A stretch of DNA of 64,000 nucleotides, taken from contig NZ_WBJY01000001.1 in the NCBI RefSeq assembly GCF_008831085.1, forward strand, positions 62,001 to 126,000. Direction: 5' to 3'. The translations under genes and the position numbers were made by a program. Below, in pieces: positions 17,007 to 25,058 of the stretch. Position 1 is the first letter of the stretch. Each line of letters opens with the position of its first letter. The stretch is from Pseudoclavibacter endophyticus (GTDB lineage Bacteria > Actinomycetota > Actinomycetes > Actinomycetales > Microbacteriaceae). The notes beneath the pieces were generated by a model. That model was not told the origin of the DNA, did no database searches, and was given only the letters and a program-made list of their open reading frames with translations.

Positions 17007-18998
17007 ATGACTCGGGAAGACACTGCTGCATCGCAGGGCACGACAGGGCTGGTTTCGGGCATCGATCGCTCGGGGTTCGACGAGGCGGTGCGGCCGCAGG
17101 ATGACCTCTTCCGCCACGCCAACGGGGCGTGGCTGGCCACCACCGAGATCCCGGCGTCGCTGCCGTCGTACGGCACCTTCATGAAGCTGCATGAGGAGGC
17201 CGAGGTCGCCGTGCGGACGATCCTCGAGGAGGGCGCCTCGGCCCCGGAGGGCACCGAGACGAGGAAGGCCGCCGACGCCTACGCCGCCTACATGGACAAG
17301 GAACGGCTCACGACGCTCGGCATCGCCCCGATCGCCCCCGACCTTGCGCAGGCGCTCGCGGTCTCGAGCATCGACGAGCTGCTGCTCGTGCTCGGCCGGC
17401 ACGAGCGCCAGGGGCTCGCGGGTTTCACCTCGCGTTTCGTGTATCCCGACGCCGACGACCCCGAGCGGTACGCGCTCTATGTCGAGCAAGACGGCCTCGG
17501 CCTGCCCGACGAGAGCTACTACCGCGAAGAGCAGTACGCAGAATTGCGGGAACAGTACGTCGCGCACATCGGCCGGATGCTCGAGCTCGCCGACGTCACG
17601 AGCCCTGCGGAGCGTGCCGAGCGCGTCATGCTCCTCGAGACCGCGATCGCCGCACATCACTGGGACACCGTGACGACACGGGACGCCAACAAGACGCACA
17701 ATCCCCGGGCGTGGGCCGAGTTCGCAGCTCCGTTCGGAGGCATCGACCTCGAGGGCTGGCGCGCGGCGCTGGGCGCGCCGGCCGGCGCCTACGACCGGCT
17801 GATCGTGCGCGAGCCCAGTTACATCGAAGGCGTCGCGGGCCTGCTCGTCGACGACCGGCTCGACGAGTGGCGCGACTGGCTGCTGTGGCAGATCGTCGCG
17901 CAGAGCGCGTCGCTGTTGAGCCCGGAGCTCTCTGCCGCGAACTTCGACTTCTACGGCAAGACCCTGCAGGGCACGCCGGAGCAGAAGGAGCGCTGGAAGC
18001 GCGGTGTCGCGCACGCGCAGTCGATCGTGCCCCACGCGATCGGAAAGGTGTACGTCGAGCGCCACTTCGCCCCCGAGGGCAAGGCCCGAATGCTGGAACT
18101 CGTGGGCAATCTGCTCGAGGCGTACCGCGCATCCATTTCCACGCTCGACTGGATGACCCCGGCGACGCGTGGCCGTGCGCTCGACAAGCTCGAGAAATTC
18201 GTGACGAAGATCGGCTATCCCGACCGGTGGCGCGACTACGGCGACCTCGAGGTGTCGCCGCTCGACCTCTTCGGCAACGCGCGCCGATCGAGCGTGTTCG
18301 AGGCGGACTACGAGTACGGCAAGCTCGGCGGTCCCGTGCGTCGCGACGAGTGGCTCATGCCGCCGCAGATGGTGAACGCGTATTACTCGCCCGGGGAGAA
18401 CGAGATCGTGTTTCCCGCCGCGATCCTGCAGCCCCCGTTCTTCGACCTCACTGCTGACGACGCAGCGAACTACGGCGCGATCGGGGCCGTCATCGGCCAT
18501 GAGATCGGGCATGGATTCGACGACCAGGGCTCGAAGCGCGACGGTGACGGTCGGCTCGTGGACTGGTGGACCGACGAGGACCGTGCCGCCTTCGAGGCGC
18601 GAACGGGCTCACTCATCGAGCAGTATTCGGAGCTGTCGCCCGAGGGCGCCGACGGCGCGACCGTCAACGGCGAGTTCACGATCGGCGAGAACATCGGCGA
18701 CCTCGGCGGGCTCGGCATCGCGTGGAAGGCCTACCAGGCGTCACTCGATGGCGGTGAGGCGCCCGTGATCGATGGGCTCACCGGCGCTCAGCGCTTCTTC
18801 TACGCCTGGGGGCAGGCGTGGCGCACGAAGACGCGCCCCGAGTTCGCCAAGCTGCTGCTGCAGGTCGACCCGCACTCCCCGGCCGAGTTCCGCTGCAACC
18901 AGATCGTGCGCAACATGGACGCCTTCGCCGAGGCGTTCGACCTGCGCGAGGGCGATGCCCTCTGGCTCGACCCGGAGCAGCGCGTCAGCATCTGGTAG
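17007..18998 (+). CDS. M13 family zinc metallopeptidase (neprilysin/PepO-like)
   Basis: A 663-residue M13 endopeptidase. The zinc motif is VIGHEIGHGFDDQGSKRD with His498, Glu499 and His502; the third ligand is Glu561 in GENIGDLGGL. Other family marks are NAYYSPGENEIVFPAAILQPPFF (substrate-binding N-A-Y), AEFRCNQIVRNMDAFAEAF and the C-terminal SIW. There is no signal peptide or membrane anchor, so it is cytoplasmic, as for lactococcal PepO, and probably degrades small peptides. The upstream open frame is not used; the ATG fits a leaderless transcript. Confidence 0.93.
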   Translation: MTREDTAASQGTTGLVSGIDRSGFDEAVRPQDDLFRHANGAWLATTEIPASLPSYGTFMKLHEEAEVAVRTILEEGASAPEGTETRKAADAYAAYMDKERLTTLGIAPIAPDLAQALAVSSIDELLLVLGRHERQGLAGFTSRFVYPDADDPERYALYVEQDGLGLPDESYYREEQYAELREQYVAHIGRMLELADVTSPAERAERVMLLETAIAAHHWDTVTTRDANKTHNPRAWAEFAAPFGGIDLEGWRAALGAPAGAYDRLIVREPSYIEGVAGLLVDDRLDEWRDWLLWQIVAQSASLLSPELSAANFDFYGKTLQGTPEQKERWKRGVAHAQSIVPHAIGKVYVERHFAPEGKARMLELVGNLLEAYRASISTLDWMTPATRGRALDKLEKFVTKIGYPDRWRDYGDLEVSPLDLFGNARRSSVFEADYEYGKLGGPVRRDEWLMPPQMVNAYYSPGENEIVFPAAILQPPFFDLTADDAANYGAIGAVIGHEIGHGFDDQGSKRDGDGRLVDWWTDEDRAAFEARTGSLIEQYSELSPEGADGATVNGEFTIGENIGDLGGLGIAWKAYQASLDGGEAPVIDGLTGAQRFFYAWGQAWRTKTRPEFAKLLLQVDPHSPAEFRCNQIVRNMDAFAEAFDLREGDALWLDPEQRVSIW

Positions 18999-19035
18999 CT
19001 GTCGGAGGGCACGGAACGGCCTTCGGAGGGGCGCG

Positions 19036-19077
19036 ACGCGGGGGCGCCGTCCGGCTACGCGGGGGCGCCGTCCAGCT
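19036..19077. repeat. 21-bp tandem direct repeat, two copies
   Basis: Copies at 19036-19056 and 19057-19077 share 20 of 21 bases (ACGCGGGGGCGCCGTCC then G or A, then GCT). The second copy reaches into the hemA stop codon. As at 10661, the duplication lies between convergent gene ends. Confidence 0.85.
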
Positions 19078-20518
19078 AGGCGGCGGCGTGCGGGCAGCGC
19101 GGGGCGCGGACCGCCGGTCCGCCGGCGAGCGACATGGCCGTATCGTCGGCGCTCGTGTGGCTGGCGCAGACACTGCCGGATGCGCATGCAACTGCCGACG
19201 AGACGCTCACCTCGTGCGACGTGGCCGCGAGAGAGGCGAGATAGGGACAGGCCTGTGCCTCTGGCCGCTGGGCGGCGCCGGGCTCGAGCTCGGGCACGGT
19301 CACGCCGAAGAGCAGCTCGATGGCGTCGACGAACTCCTGGCCGCGCCCCTCGCGCGCGAGCTGCTTCGCCCGGGCAGACGGCTGGTGCAGGATCTGGTTG
19401 GCGAGGCGGCGCAAGGCCAGCGCGCCCTCGTCGCCGAGGCGGTCGCCGACCCGTTCGACCTCGCGCTCGGCGATGTCGACGACGTGCGAGCGGAACGCCG
19501 TGATGGCGTGGTGCACCTCGGCCTCTGCCTCGCTCGCGCGGAACTCGGCGGCGGCGCGAGCCACGATGCAGCGGGCCTCGTCTGCGGCCGTGAGCTCATC
19601 GAGCGGCGCGTGGCGCCGGATCGTCTCGAGGTCGAGCAGGTCGACGCCGTCGAGCCGGCCGACCATCGGGTCGACGTTCCGGGGCATGCCGAGGTCGATG
19701 ACCAGCGTTGAGAGGGCGCGTCCGGGTGCCATGCGCGCAGCCTGCATACCGGCGTGGTCGAGCACGGGCTCCTCGACGTTCGAGCAGGTCACGATGAGGT
19801 CTGCGCTCGCGGCGGCCTCGAGGTAGGCGCTGTCGCTGACCGCGTCGACGCCCTGCCGCTCCGCAAACCGGTTGGCGCGGCCGGAGGGCGAATAGGTGCC
19901 GACGTGCTGCACGCCGCGATCGCGCAGCGCCTTGAGCGATGCCGCTGCGTAGTTGCCGGTGCCGACGAGGAGCACGCGTGCGCGTGACCAGTCGGTGATC
20001 TGAGACTCGGCGAGATCGAGCGCGAGGCGCACGAGCGAGCGGCCCGCGGTCTGCAGGCCGGTGCCGTGCTTCACGCTTCGCGACGTGGTCGATGCGCGCT
20101 GGAACAGCTGCTCGAGGCGCGACGTGGTGAGCGAGGCGCCGCGAGCGTCGTCGAGGGCCCGACGTACCTGGCCCGAGATCTCACCCTCGCCGACGACGAC
20201 CGACTCGAGTCCGCTCGTGACCGAGAAGAGGTATTCGGGCACGTGGTCGCCGCGAACGACGGCGAGTTGATCCCGAAGCGTCCCGACGGGAGCGCCCAGC
20301 ACGCGCGAGAGCTCCGTGTAGAGCCGCGGCATGAGCTCGTCGGCGTCGGACACCTCGAGGTAGAGCTCGAAGCGGTTGCAGGTCGAGAGCACGACGCCGC
20401 CGTCGATGCCGTCGACCGACGACAGCAGACGGTCGACCGACGTTCGGTCGGCCGCGGACAGCTTCTCGAGCACCGAGAAGTCGGCGCTCCGGTGGCTCGC
20501 ACTCAGACACAGCAGCAT
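19076..20518 (-). CDS. hemA: glutamyl-tRNA reductase with CP-motif C-terminal extension
   Basis: Committed step of C5 heme synthesis: NADPH reduction of glutamyl-tRNA to glutamate-1-semialdehyde. Catalytic Cys47 lies in VVLSTCNRFELYLE; SGLESVVVGEGEISGQVRRA, VLLVGTGNYAAASLKALRDRG (NADPH domain) and VIDLGMPRNVDP follow. The ATG at 20518 matches family starts; ATG 20530 is possible. At 480 residues it is about 60 longer than usual. The extra tail after residue 420 has ACPYLAS (Cys424), two more cysteines (445, 451) and RCPH (Cys475): Cys-Pro pairs like heme regulatory motifs of ALA synthase. Divergent from the hemE operon. Confidence 0.95.
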   Translation of the reverse strand: MLLCLSASHRSADFSVLEKLSAADRTSVDRLLSSVDGIDGGVVLSTCNRFELYLEVSDADELMPRLYTELSRVLGAPVGTLRDQLAVVRGDHVPEYLFSVTSGLESVVVGEGEISGQVRRALDDARGASLTTSRLEQLFQRASTTSRSVKHGTGLQTAGRSLVRLALDLAESQITDWSRARVLLVGTGNYAAASLKALRDRGVQHVGTYSPSGRANRFAERQGVDAVSDSAYLEAAASADLIVTCSNVEEPVLDHAGMQAARMAPGRALSTLVIDLGMPRNVDPMVGRLDGVDLLDLETIRRHAPLDELTAADEARCIVARAAAEFRASEAEAEVHHAITAFRSHVVDIAEREVERVGDRLGDEGALALRRLANQILHQPSARAKQLAREGRGQEFVDAIELLFGVTVPELEPGAAQRPEAQACPYLASLAATSHEVSVSSAVACASGSVCASHTSADDTAMSLAGGPAVRAPRCPHAAA

Positions 20519-20528
20519 GATGCGGCCC

Positions 20529-20534
20529 ATTCTA
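20529..20534 (-). promoter_or_regulatory. -10 box TAGAAT of hemA
   Basis: TAGAAT on the minus strand ends ten bases before the hemA ATG at 20518, predicting an untranslated leader of only a few bases. Confidence 0.5.
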
Positions 20535-20559
20535 CGACGCATCGAAGTCGGTGGGATTC

Positions 20560-20571
20560 GGCCGATCGGCC
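20560..20571. promoter_or_regulatory. perfect palindrome between hemA and hemE
   Basis: GGCCGATCGGCC is a 12-base perfect palindrome in the middle of the 93-base divergent hemA-hemE promoter region. It could be an operator for a shared heme regulator; no regulator gene is adjacent, so this is only positional evidence. Confidence 0.35.
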
Positions 20572-20599
20572 ACACGTTCGGATCGGAGGGCGGGTGCGC

Positions 20600-20605
20600 G
20601 AGAAT
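20600..20605 (+). promoter_or_regulatory. -10-like box GAGAAT, possible leaderless start of hemE
   Basis: GAGAAT ends six bases before the ATG at 20612. It keeps A at position 2 and T at position 6 of TANNNT and has the spacing seen at the other leaderless starts here. Confidence 0.4.
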
Positions 20606-20611
20606 GGGCGG

Positions 20612-21853
20612 ATGCTCGACACCGCTGGGAACGACACCGCCGCCATCAACGCCGCAGCCGCCGGCGCTCCCGCAGCCGGATCGGCGGCAGCGCTGCCGAG
20701 CCGGCCGGAGCACCCGGCCCACGAGCTGGCGCCGCTCGATCTCGCGCACCCGCTCGCCTCGGGGGCGACGGCCGAGGCGCCGTTGATCCGCGCGGCCCGC
20801 GGCGAGCGGAGCGAACGCTTGCCGATCTGGTTCATGCGGCAGGCCGGCCGCTCGCTGCCGGAGTACCGTCGCGTGCGCGAGGGCGTCTCGATGCTCGACT
20901 CGTGCCTCCGCCCCGAACTCGCGGCCGAGATCACGCTGCAGCCCGTGCGGCGGCACGGCGTCGATGGGGCCGTCTTCTTCTCGGACATCGTCGTGCCCCT
21001 CAAGCTTGCCGGCGAGCAGGTCGAAATCGTGCCGGGGCGTGGACCGGTGTTCGCCACCCCCATCCGCACCTCGGCCGAGGCGCACGACTTCGCCGCCCGC
21101 GTGCGCGACCGCATCGCTCCCGAGCTCTTCGCGCCCATCAGCGAGGCCGTCGCGCTCACGGTCGCCGAGCTCGGCTCGACGCCGCTCATCGGCTTCGCCG
21201 GCGCCCCGTTCACGGTCGCCGCGTACATCGTCGAGGGCGGCCCGAGCAAAGACCACCTCCGTGCCCGCGCCCTCATGCGTGCCGACCCCGAGGCCTGGCA
21301 CGCCGTCGCCGGTGCGATCGCCGAGCTGTCGGGCGCCTTCCTCGAGGCGCAGGTCCGCGCGGGCGCCAGCATCGTGCAGCTGTTCGACTCGTGGGCGGGC
21401 TCGCTGAGCGTCGAGCAATACCGTCGGTCGGTCGGCCCGTCGAGTGCGGCCGCGCTCGAGCGCGTTCGGTCGCTGCGCACCCCCGGGGGCGAGCGGGTGC
21501 GCACGATCCACTTTGGCGTGGGCACGGCCGAACTCCTGCGCGACCTGCACGCGGTCGGCGCCGACGTGCAGGGCGTCGACGACCGCATCCCCCTCGACGA
21601 GGCGTCGCGGCGACTCGGCGGCGAGGTGCCGCTGCAGGGCAATATCGACCCCGCCGCGCTCGGGGCAGGGCAGTCGCTGCTCGAGCAGCACGCGCTCGAC
21701 GTCGTGCGCCGAGGGTTCTCGGCGCCCGCCCACATCGTGAACCTGGGCCACGGCGTGCCGCCCGAGACCGATCCCGACGTGCTCACCGGCCTCGTCGCGT
21801 TCGTGCACGGCCTCGACGGCCGCACGCCGCCCGAGCCGGACCGGCAGGAATGA
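20612..21853 (+). CDS. hemE: uroporphyrinogen III decarboxylase
   Basis: Removes four carboxyl groups from uroporphyrinogen III to give coproporphyrinogen III. Hallmarks are LPIWFMRQAGRSLPEYR near residues 70-86, the substrate-binding Asp in DGAVFFSDIVVPLKL, GFAGAPFTVAAYIVEGG, and NLGHGVPPETDPD near the end. The 413-residue protein has an Ala-rich N-terminal extension of about 60 residues not found in typical 350-residue enzymes; no better internal start with a ribosome site is evident. First gene of the rightward heme cluster; its TGA overlaps the cgoX ATG. Confidence 0.95.
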   Translation: MLDTAGNDTAAINAAAAGAPAAGSAAALPSRPEHPAHELAPLDLAHPLASGATAEAPLIRAARGERSERLPIWFMRQAGRSLPEYRRVREGVSMLDSCLRPELAAEITLQPVRRHGVDGAVFFSDIVVPLKLAGEQVEIVPGRGPVFATPIRTSAEAHDFAARVRDRIAPELFAPISEAVALTVAELGSTPLIGFAGAPFTVAAYIVEGGPSKDHLRARALMRADPEAWHAVAGAIAELSGAFLEAQVRAGASIVQLFDSWAGSLSVEQYRRSVGPSSAAALERVRSLRTPGGERVRTIHFGVGTAELLRDLHAVGADVQGVDDRIPLDEASRRLGGEVPLQGNIDPAALGAGQSLLEQHALDVVRRGFSAPAHIVNLGHGVPPETDPDVLTGLVAFVHGLDGRTPPEPDRQE

Positions 21854-23550
21854 CCGTGGCGGCGAGCGCCGACAGCGCCGACCTCGTCGTGGTCGGCGGG
21901 GGCATCGCCGGGCTCGCGGCGGCGCGGCGCGCGGCGCTCTCGGGCGCACGGGTCGTCGTGCTCGAGGCGGGTGACCGCGTGGGTGGGATGCTGCGGGCGG
22001 CCACCCTCGGCACCGGTGGCGGTGCCGGTGACAACGCCCCGGAGCTCGTGGTCGACATCGGCGCCGAGGCATTCGCGGTCCGCGGCGGCGCGGTCGAGCG
22101 CTGGCTCGGCGAGCTCGGCCTCGCCGGCGAGACCGTCGAGCCTTTGGCGCGAGGGTCGTGGGGGTACGCGGACGGCGAGGCGTATCCGCTGCCGAAGACG
22201 GGGCTGCTCGGCATCCCGGCGCACGCGGGCGCACCCGACGTGCGCGCTGCGCTCGGCGTCGAGGGGGCCGCGAGGGCCGCCGCCGACGCGATGCTGACGC
22301 CCGACGTCGGCTCGCAGGCCGGGTCGCTCGCCGAGCTCGCGCGCGTCCGGATGGGCGATCTCGTCGTCGACCGGCTCGTCGCGCCCGTCGCGCGCGGCGT
22401 CTACTCGACCGATCCCGCGCTGCTCGACCACCGACGCATCGCGCCGGGCCTCGCCGACGCCATCGCCACGGCGGGCACGCTCGGGCTCGCCGTCGCCGGA
22501 CTTCGCTCGGCGGCCCCCCCGGGCGCCGCCGTTCGCGGGTTCCGCGGCGGCATGTGGCGCATCGTGGGCGCGCTCGCCGAAGAGCTCTCCCGGCTTGGCG
22601 CCGACGTGCGGACCGGCACGCGCGTCGCGTCGCTGCGTCGCCTCGATCACACGTGGAACATCGACCTGGCGGACGGTGGCCGGCTCCGCGCCGACGCCGT
22701 GCTGCTCACGGTGGACCCGGCCGCCAACGGTATCGACGTCGACGGGCTCGGCGTCCCGACGGGCGATCGCGTCGGAACGGCCGATCAGGCGACGGCGGGG
22801 GCGCCCATCGGAGACGGTGGCGCGGAATCGCTGCGCGCCGGCGAACCGATCACGCCCGCTGAGGTCGTCGCCGTCGCCGTCGAGGCGCCTGAGCTCGACG
22901 CCTTCCCGCGCGGCACGGGCGTGCTCGTGGGCGATCCGCCCGGCGAGGTCTCTGCAAAGGCGCTCACGCACGTGACGGCGAAGTGGGACTGGCTCGCCGA
23001 ACGGGTGCCGGCCGGCATGCACGTGCTGCGGCTCTCGTACGGATCAGGGCTGCCGCGCCACGTCGCGAGACGACCCAGGCGCACGAGTTCGAGCGCGGCG
23101 AGCGATTCGGCCGCGGCGGTGTTCCCGGCGCGGGGCGCGGCCGGATTCGGAGGTGGATCAGGCACTTTTGCCGGCTCCGGGACCGCGCGTCGGGCGAGCG
23201 GGGCGGACGCGCGCGAAGACGCCGCTCCGCTCACGAGGGGGCTTGGCGGTGACGAGCTGGCCGACCTCGCTCTCCGTGACGCCTCGGAGCTGCTCGACGT
23301 GCCGCTGGAACGCACCCGCCTGCGCGCGCTCGCTCGGCGGGAGTGGCGCATCCCGTACCCCGCCGCGCGCATCGGTCGCGCCGACGAACTCGACGCACTG
23401 CGCGATCGCGCCGCAGACCTTCCGGCCTTCGGCGTCGCCGGCACGTGGATCGACGGCACGGGCCTCGCGACCGTCGTACCCGCGGCCGAGCGCGCCGCCG
23501 AGGCACTGCTGGGCCCGTCGAGTGAAGGGCCCGCGCGCGAGACCGCCTGA
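21850..23550 (+). CDS. cgoX: coproporphyrinogen III oxidase (CgoX/HemY type)
   Basis: FAD enzyme of the PPO/HemY family. In Gram-positive bacteria it oxidises coproporphyrinogen III to coproporphyrin III using oxygen. The FAD motif VVVGGGIAGLAAARRAALSG is at residues 13-32 with VLEAGDRVGGML; FRGGMWRIVGALAEEL and the C-terminal AGTWIDGTGLATVV are family marks. It has 566 residues, longer than the usual 450-480: a Ser/Ala/Gly-rich, unstructured-looking insert spans about 400-450. ATGA overlap with hemE indicates coupled translation. Confidence 0.92.
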   Translation: MTVAASADSADLVVVGGGIAGLAAARRAALSGARVVVLEAGDRVGGMLRAATLGTGGGAGDNAPELVVDIGAEAFAVRGGAVERWLGELGLAGETVEPLARGSWGYADGEAYPLPKTGLLGIPAHAGAPDVRAALGVEGAARAAADAMLTPDVGSQAGSLAELARVRMGDLVVDRLVAPVARGVYSTDPALLDHRRIAPGLADAIATAGTLGLAVAGLRSAAPPGAAVRGFRGGMWRIVGALAEELSRLGADVRTGTRVASLRRLDHTWNIDLADGGRLRADAVLLTVDPAANGIDVDGLGVPTGDRVGTADQATAGAPIGDGGAESLRAGEPITPAEVVAVAVEAPELDAFPRGTGVLVGDPPGEVSAKALTHVTAKWDWLAERVPAGMHVLRLSYGSGLPRHVARRPRRTSSSAASDSAAAVFPARGAAGFGGGSGTFAGSGTARRASGADAREDAAPLTRGLGGDELADLALRDASELLDVPLERTRLRALARREWRIPYPAARIGRADELDALRDRAADLPAFGVAGTWIDGTGLATVVPAAERAAEALLGPSSEGPARETA

Positions 23551-23652
23551 CCGGCGAGGGACTGGGAGAGGCCTGCGTGAGCGGAATGGCTGAGGAGAAG
23601 GCCCGTCGGCCGAGACGTGCGTGCACCCCCGGCAACGTCCAGCACAACGACG

Positions 23653-23682
23653 GTGTCACACACAGATTCGTGGCACTAGCCT
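23653..23682 (+). promoter_or_regulatory. candidate promoter of the small envelope genes
   Basis: GTGTCA, 18 bases, TAGCCT lies 50 bases before the ATG of the first small gene in a 181-base gap after cgoX. Suggests a separate transcription unit inside the heme locus. Confidence 0.4.
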
Positions 23683-23731
23683 TGAAGCGTCGTCCGGGCA
23701 AGGCGGACGCACCATCGCTGATCGGAGTGTC

Positions 23732-23995
23732 ATGAAGAAGCTCGTGTTCATCATCGGTCTCATCGTCGGATACGTCTTGGGGGCGCGTGCGGGCCGCAGG
23801 CGGTACGACCAGATCGCCGAGAAGGCAAAGAACGTCTGGGAGTCGACGTCCGTGCAGCACCAGGTCGGCAAGGCCGAGGAGAGCCTCAAGACGGTCGCCG
23901 GGATGGCTGGCGACGCCGCGCTCGACGGCGTGAAGAACCTCACCAACCGCGTCATCGACTCGAAGAAGTCGTTGCGCGAGCCATCGGCGAAGTAG
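23732..23995 (+). CDS. small single-pass membrane protein, YtxH-like
   Basis: An 87-residue protein beginning MKKLVFIIGLIVGYVLGARAGRRR, split as one N-terminal membrane helix followed by a basic stop-transfer patch, then an amphipathic helical region (YDQIAEKAKNVWESTS). This resembles YtxH/general-stress small membrane proteins. GGAGTGT precedes the start. It is followed after 38 bases by the holin-X gene. Function unknown; association with envelope stress is an inference from relatives. Confidence 0.7.
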   Translation: MKKLVFIIGLIVGYVLGARAGRRRYDQIAEKAKNVWESTSVQHQVGKAEESLKTVAGMAGDAALDGVKNLTNRVIDSKKSLREPSAK

Positions 23996-24033
23996 CCGCG
24001 GCACGCCACGCGCGTGCGGAGGAGAGGGAGCCC

Positions 24034-24600
24034 ATGAGCAACTATTCGACGCCAGGAGCCGACAACCGCCTCGGCGCGGCCGCGTACGGTGCCGCCGGCG
24101 GCAACACCGCGCCGGGCGGGCCGGCCGCGGGACACACGCCGCCAGATCCGGACCGCGAGCCACTGCGCGCGCCGTTCCCCAGGCCGGGGTTCGCTGGCAG
24201 GCGCAACCCCAAGGAGCGGGTGTCGCTCGGCACGCTCCTTGCCGACACGCCACGTCTGTTCGTGCAGCTCGCGAAGGACGAGCTCGAGCGGGCTAAGCGT
24301 GAGCTCACGGCAAAGGGCAAGAAGCTCGTCACCGGTGCCGCGCTCCTCGCCGCGGCCGCCTTCTTCGCGCTCACGATGTGGGCGGTACTCGTCACGGCCG
24401 CGATCCTCGGCCTCAACGAGGCCTTCGCCCCGTGGCTCTCGGCGCTCATCGTCGCCGGTGTTTTCCTCATCTTCGTGCTCGGACTCGTGCTCTTCGGAGT
24501 CCTAGCGATCAAGCGCAGCCTGCCGCTGACGCCGGAGGAGACGCTCGACAGCGTGAAGCGCGACGTCAACGCCGTGAAGGGACTCGGTCGGTATGAGTAA
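24034..24600 (+). CDS. holin-X family (DUF1469) membrane protein
   Basis: A 188-residue protein often named phage holin family, but chromosomal and common in actinobacteria. A Gly/Pro-rich N-terminal tail (about 1-60) precedes a charged helix (LFVQLAKDELERAKRELTAK) and two membrane helices (about 98-122 and 130-155), then a cytosolic tail with LTPEETLDSVKRDVNAVK. No phage genes are nearby. GGAGAGGG lies upstream. Its end overlaps the next gene by eight bases. Confidence 0.8.
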   Translation: MSNYSTPGADNRLGAAAYGAAGGNTAPGGPAAGHTPPDPDREPLRAPFPRPGFAGRRNPKERVSLGTLLADTPRLFVQLAKDELERAKRELTAKGKKLVTGAALLAAAAFFALTMWAVLVTAAILGLNEAFAPWLSALIVAGVFLIFVLGLVLFGVLAIKRSLPLTPEETLDSVKRDVNAVKGLGRYE

Positions 24601-24952
24601 TGGTCAGCAGACGGCTCCCGGCTACGGGCATCCCGTGCTGCCGCCGCGCACTATGAAATCCGAGAAGGCCGACGAGCCGAAGCCGGAGAAGGCGAAGGAT
24701 ACGCGCAGCGACAGCGATCTGGGCCACGACATCGAGCGCGTGCGGGACGAGCTTGCGCAGACCCTCGACGCGCTCGAATACAAGCTCGACCTCCGCGCGC
24801 GCGGGCAGGAGTACCTCGAGGCGACGAAGCGGAGGCTCGCAAAGCAGTGGGACGACAACCCGCTTCTCGTGGGCGGCATCGCGGCCGGCGGGGTCCTCGC
24901 GCTCGCTGGGGCCCTCGTCGGCGGAGTGGTGCTGGCACGTCGGGGGCGCTGA
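24593..24952 (+). CDS. DUF3618 family membrane protein
   Basis: A 119-residue protein. The middle, SDLGHDIERVRDELAQTLDALEYKLD, is the DUF3618 signature helix, and the C terminus has one membrane helix (LLVGGIAAGGVLALAGALVGGVVLA region, about 91-115). DUF3618 genes regularly follow YtxH and holin-X genes in actinobacteria. Overlaps the preceding gene by eight bases, so the three are co-expressed. Function unknown. Confidence 0.8.
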   Translation: MSNGQQTAPGYGHPVLPPRTMKSEKADEPKPEKAKDTRSDSDLGHDIERVRDELAQTLDALEYKLDLRARGQEYLEATKRRLAKQWDDNPLLVGGIAAGGVLALAGALVGGVVLARRGR

Positions 24953-25045
24953 GCGACCGCGACGACGCCGACAACGATTCAGGCACGGATGCTCGATCGG
25001 GGGCATCCGTGCCTCGCGCACGTGCGCCACCGCAAGGAAGGTTCA

Positions 25046-25051
25046 TAGACT
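25046..25051 (+). promoter_or_regulatory. -10 box TAGACT, internal leaderless promoter of chdC
   Basis: TAGACT ends seven bases before the ATG at 25059, the same sequence and spacing as the serA start. It would give the downstream heme genes their own promoter. Confidence 0.6.
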
Positions 25052-25058
25052 AAAGGCC

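Noticed and set aside
20519-22234. Long upstream extension of the hemA reading frame
   Set aside because: The frame stays open by chance across hemE on the other strand; GluTR homology begins at the ATG at 20518.
20503-23022. 839-codon minus-strand open frame opposite hemE and cgoX
   Set aside because: It is antisense to two clear enzymes and its translation is arginine-rich and low in complexity.
24034-24600. Holin annotation taken as evidence of a prophage
   Set aside because: No lysin, capsid, integrase or attachment sites nearby; this family is chromosomal and widespread in actinobacteria.
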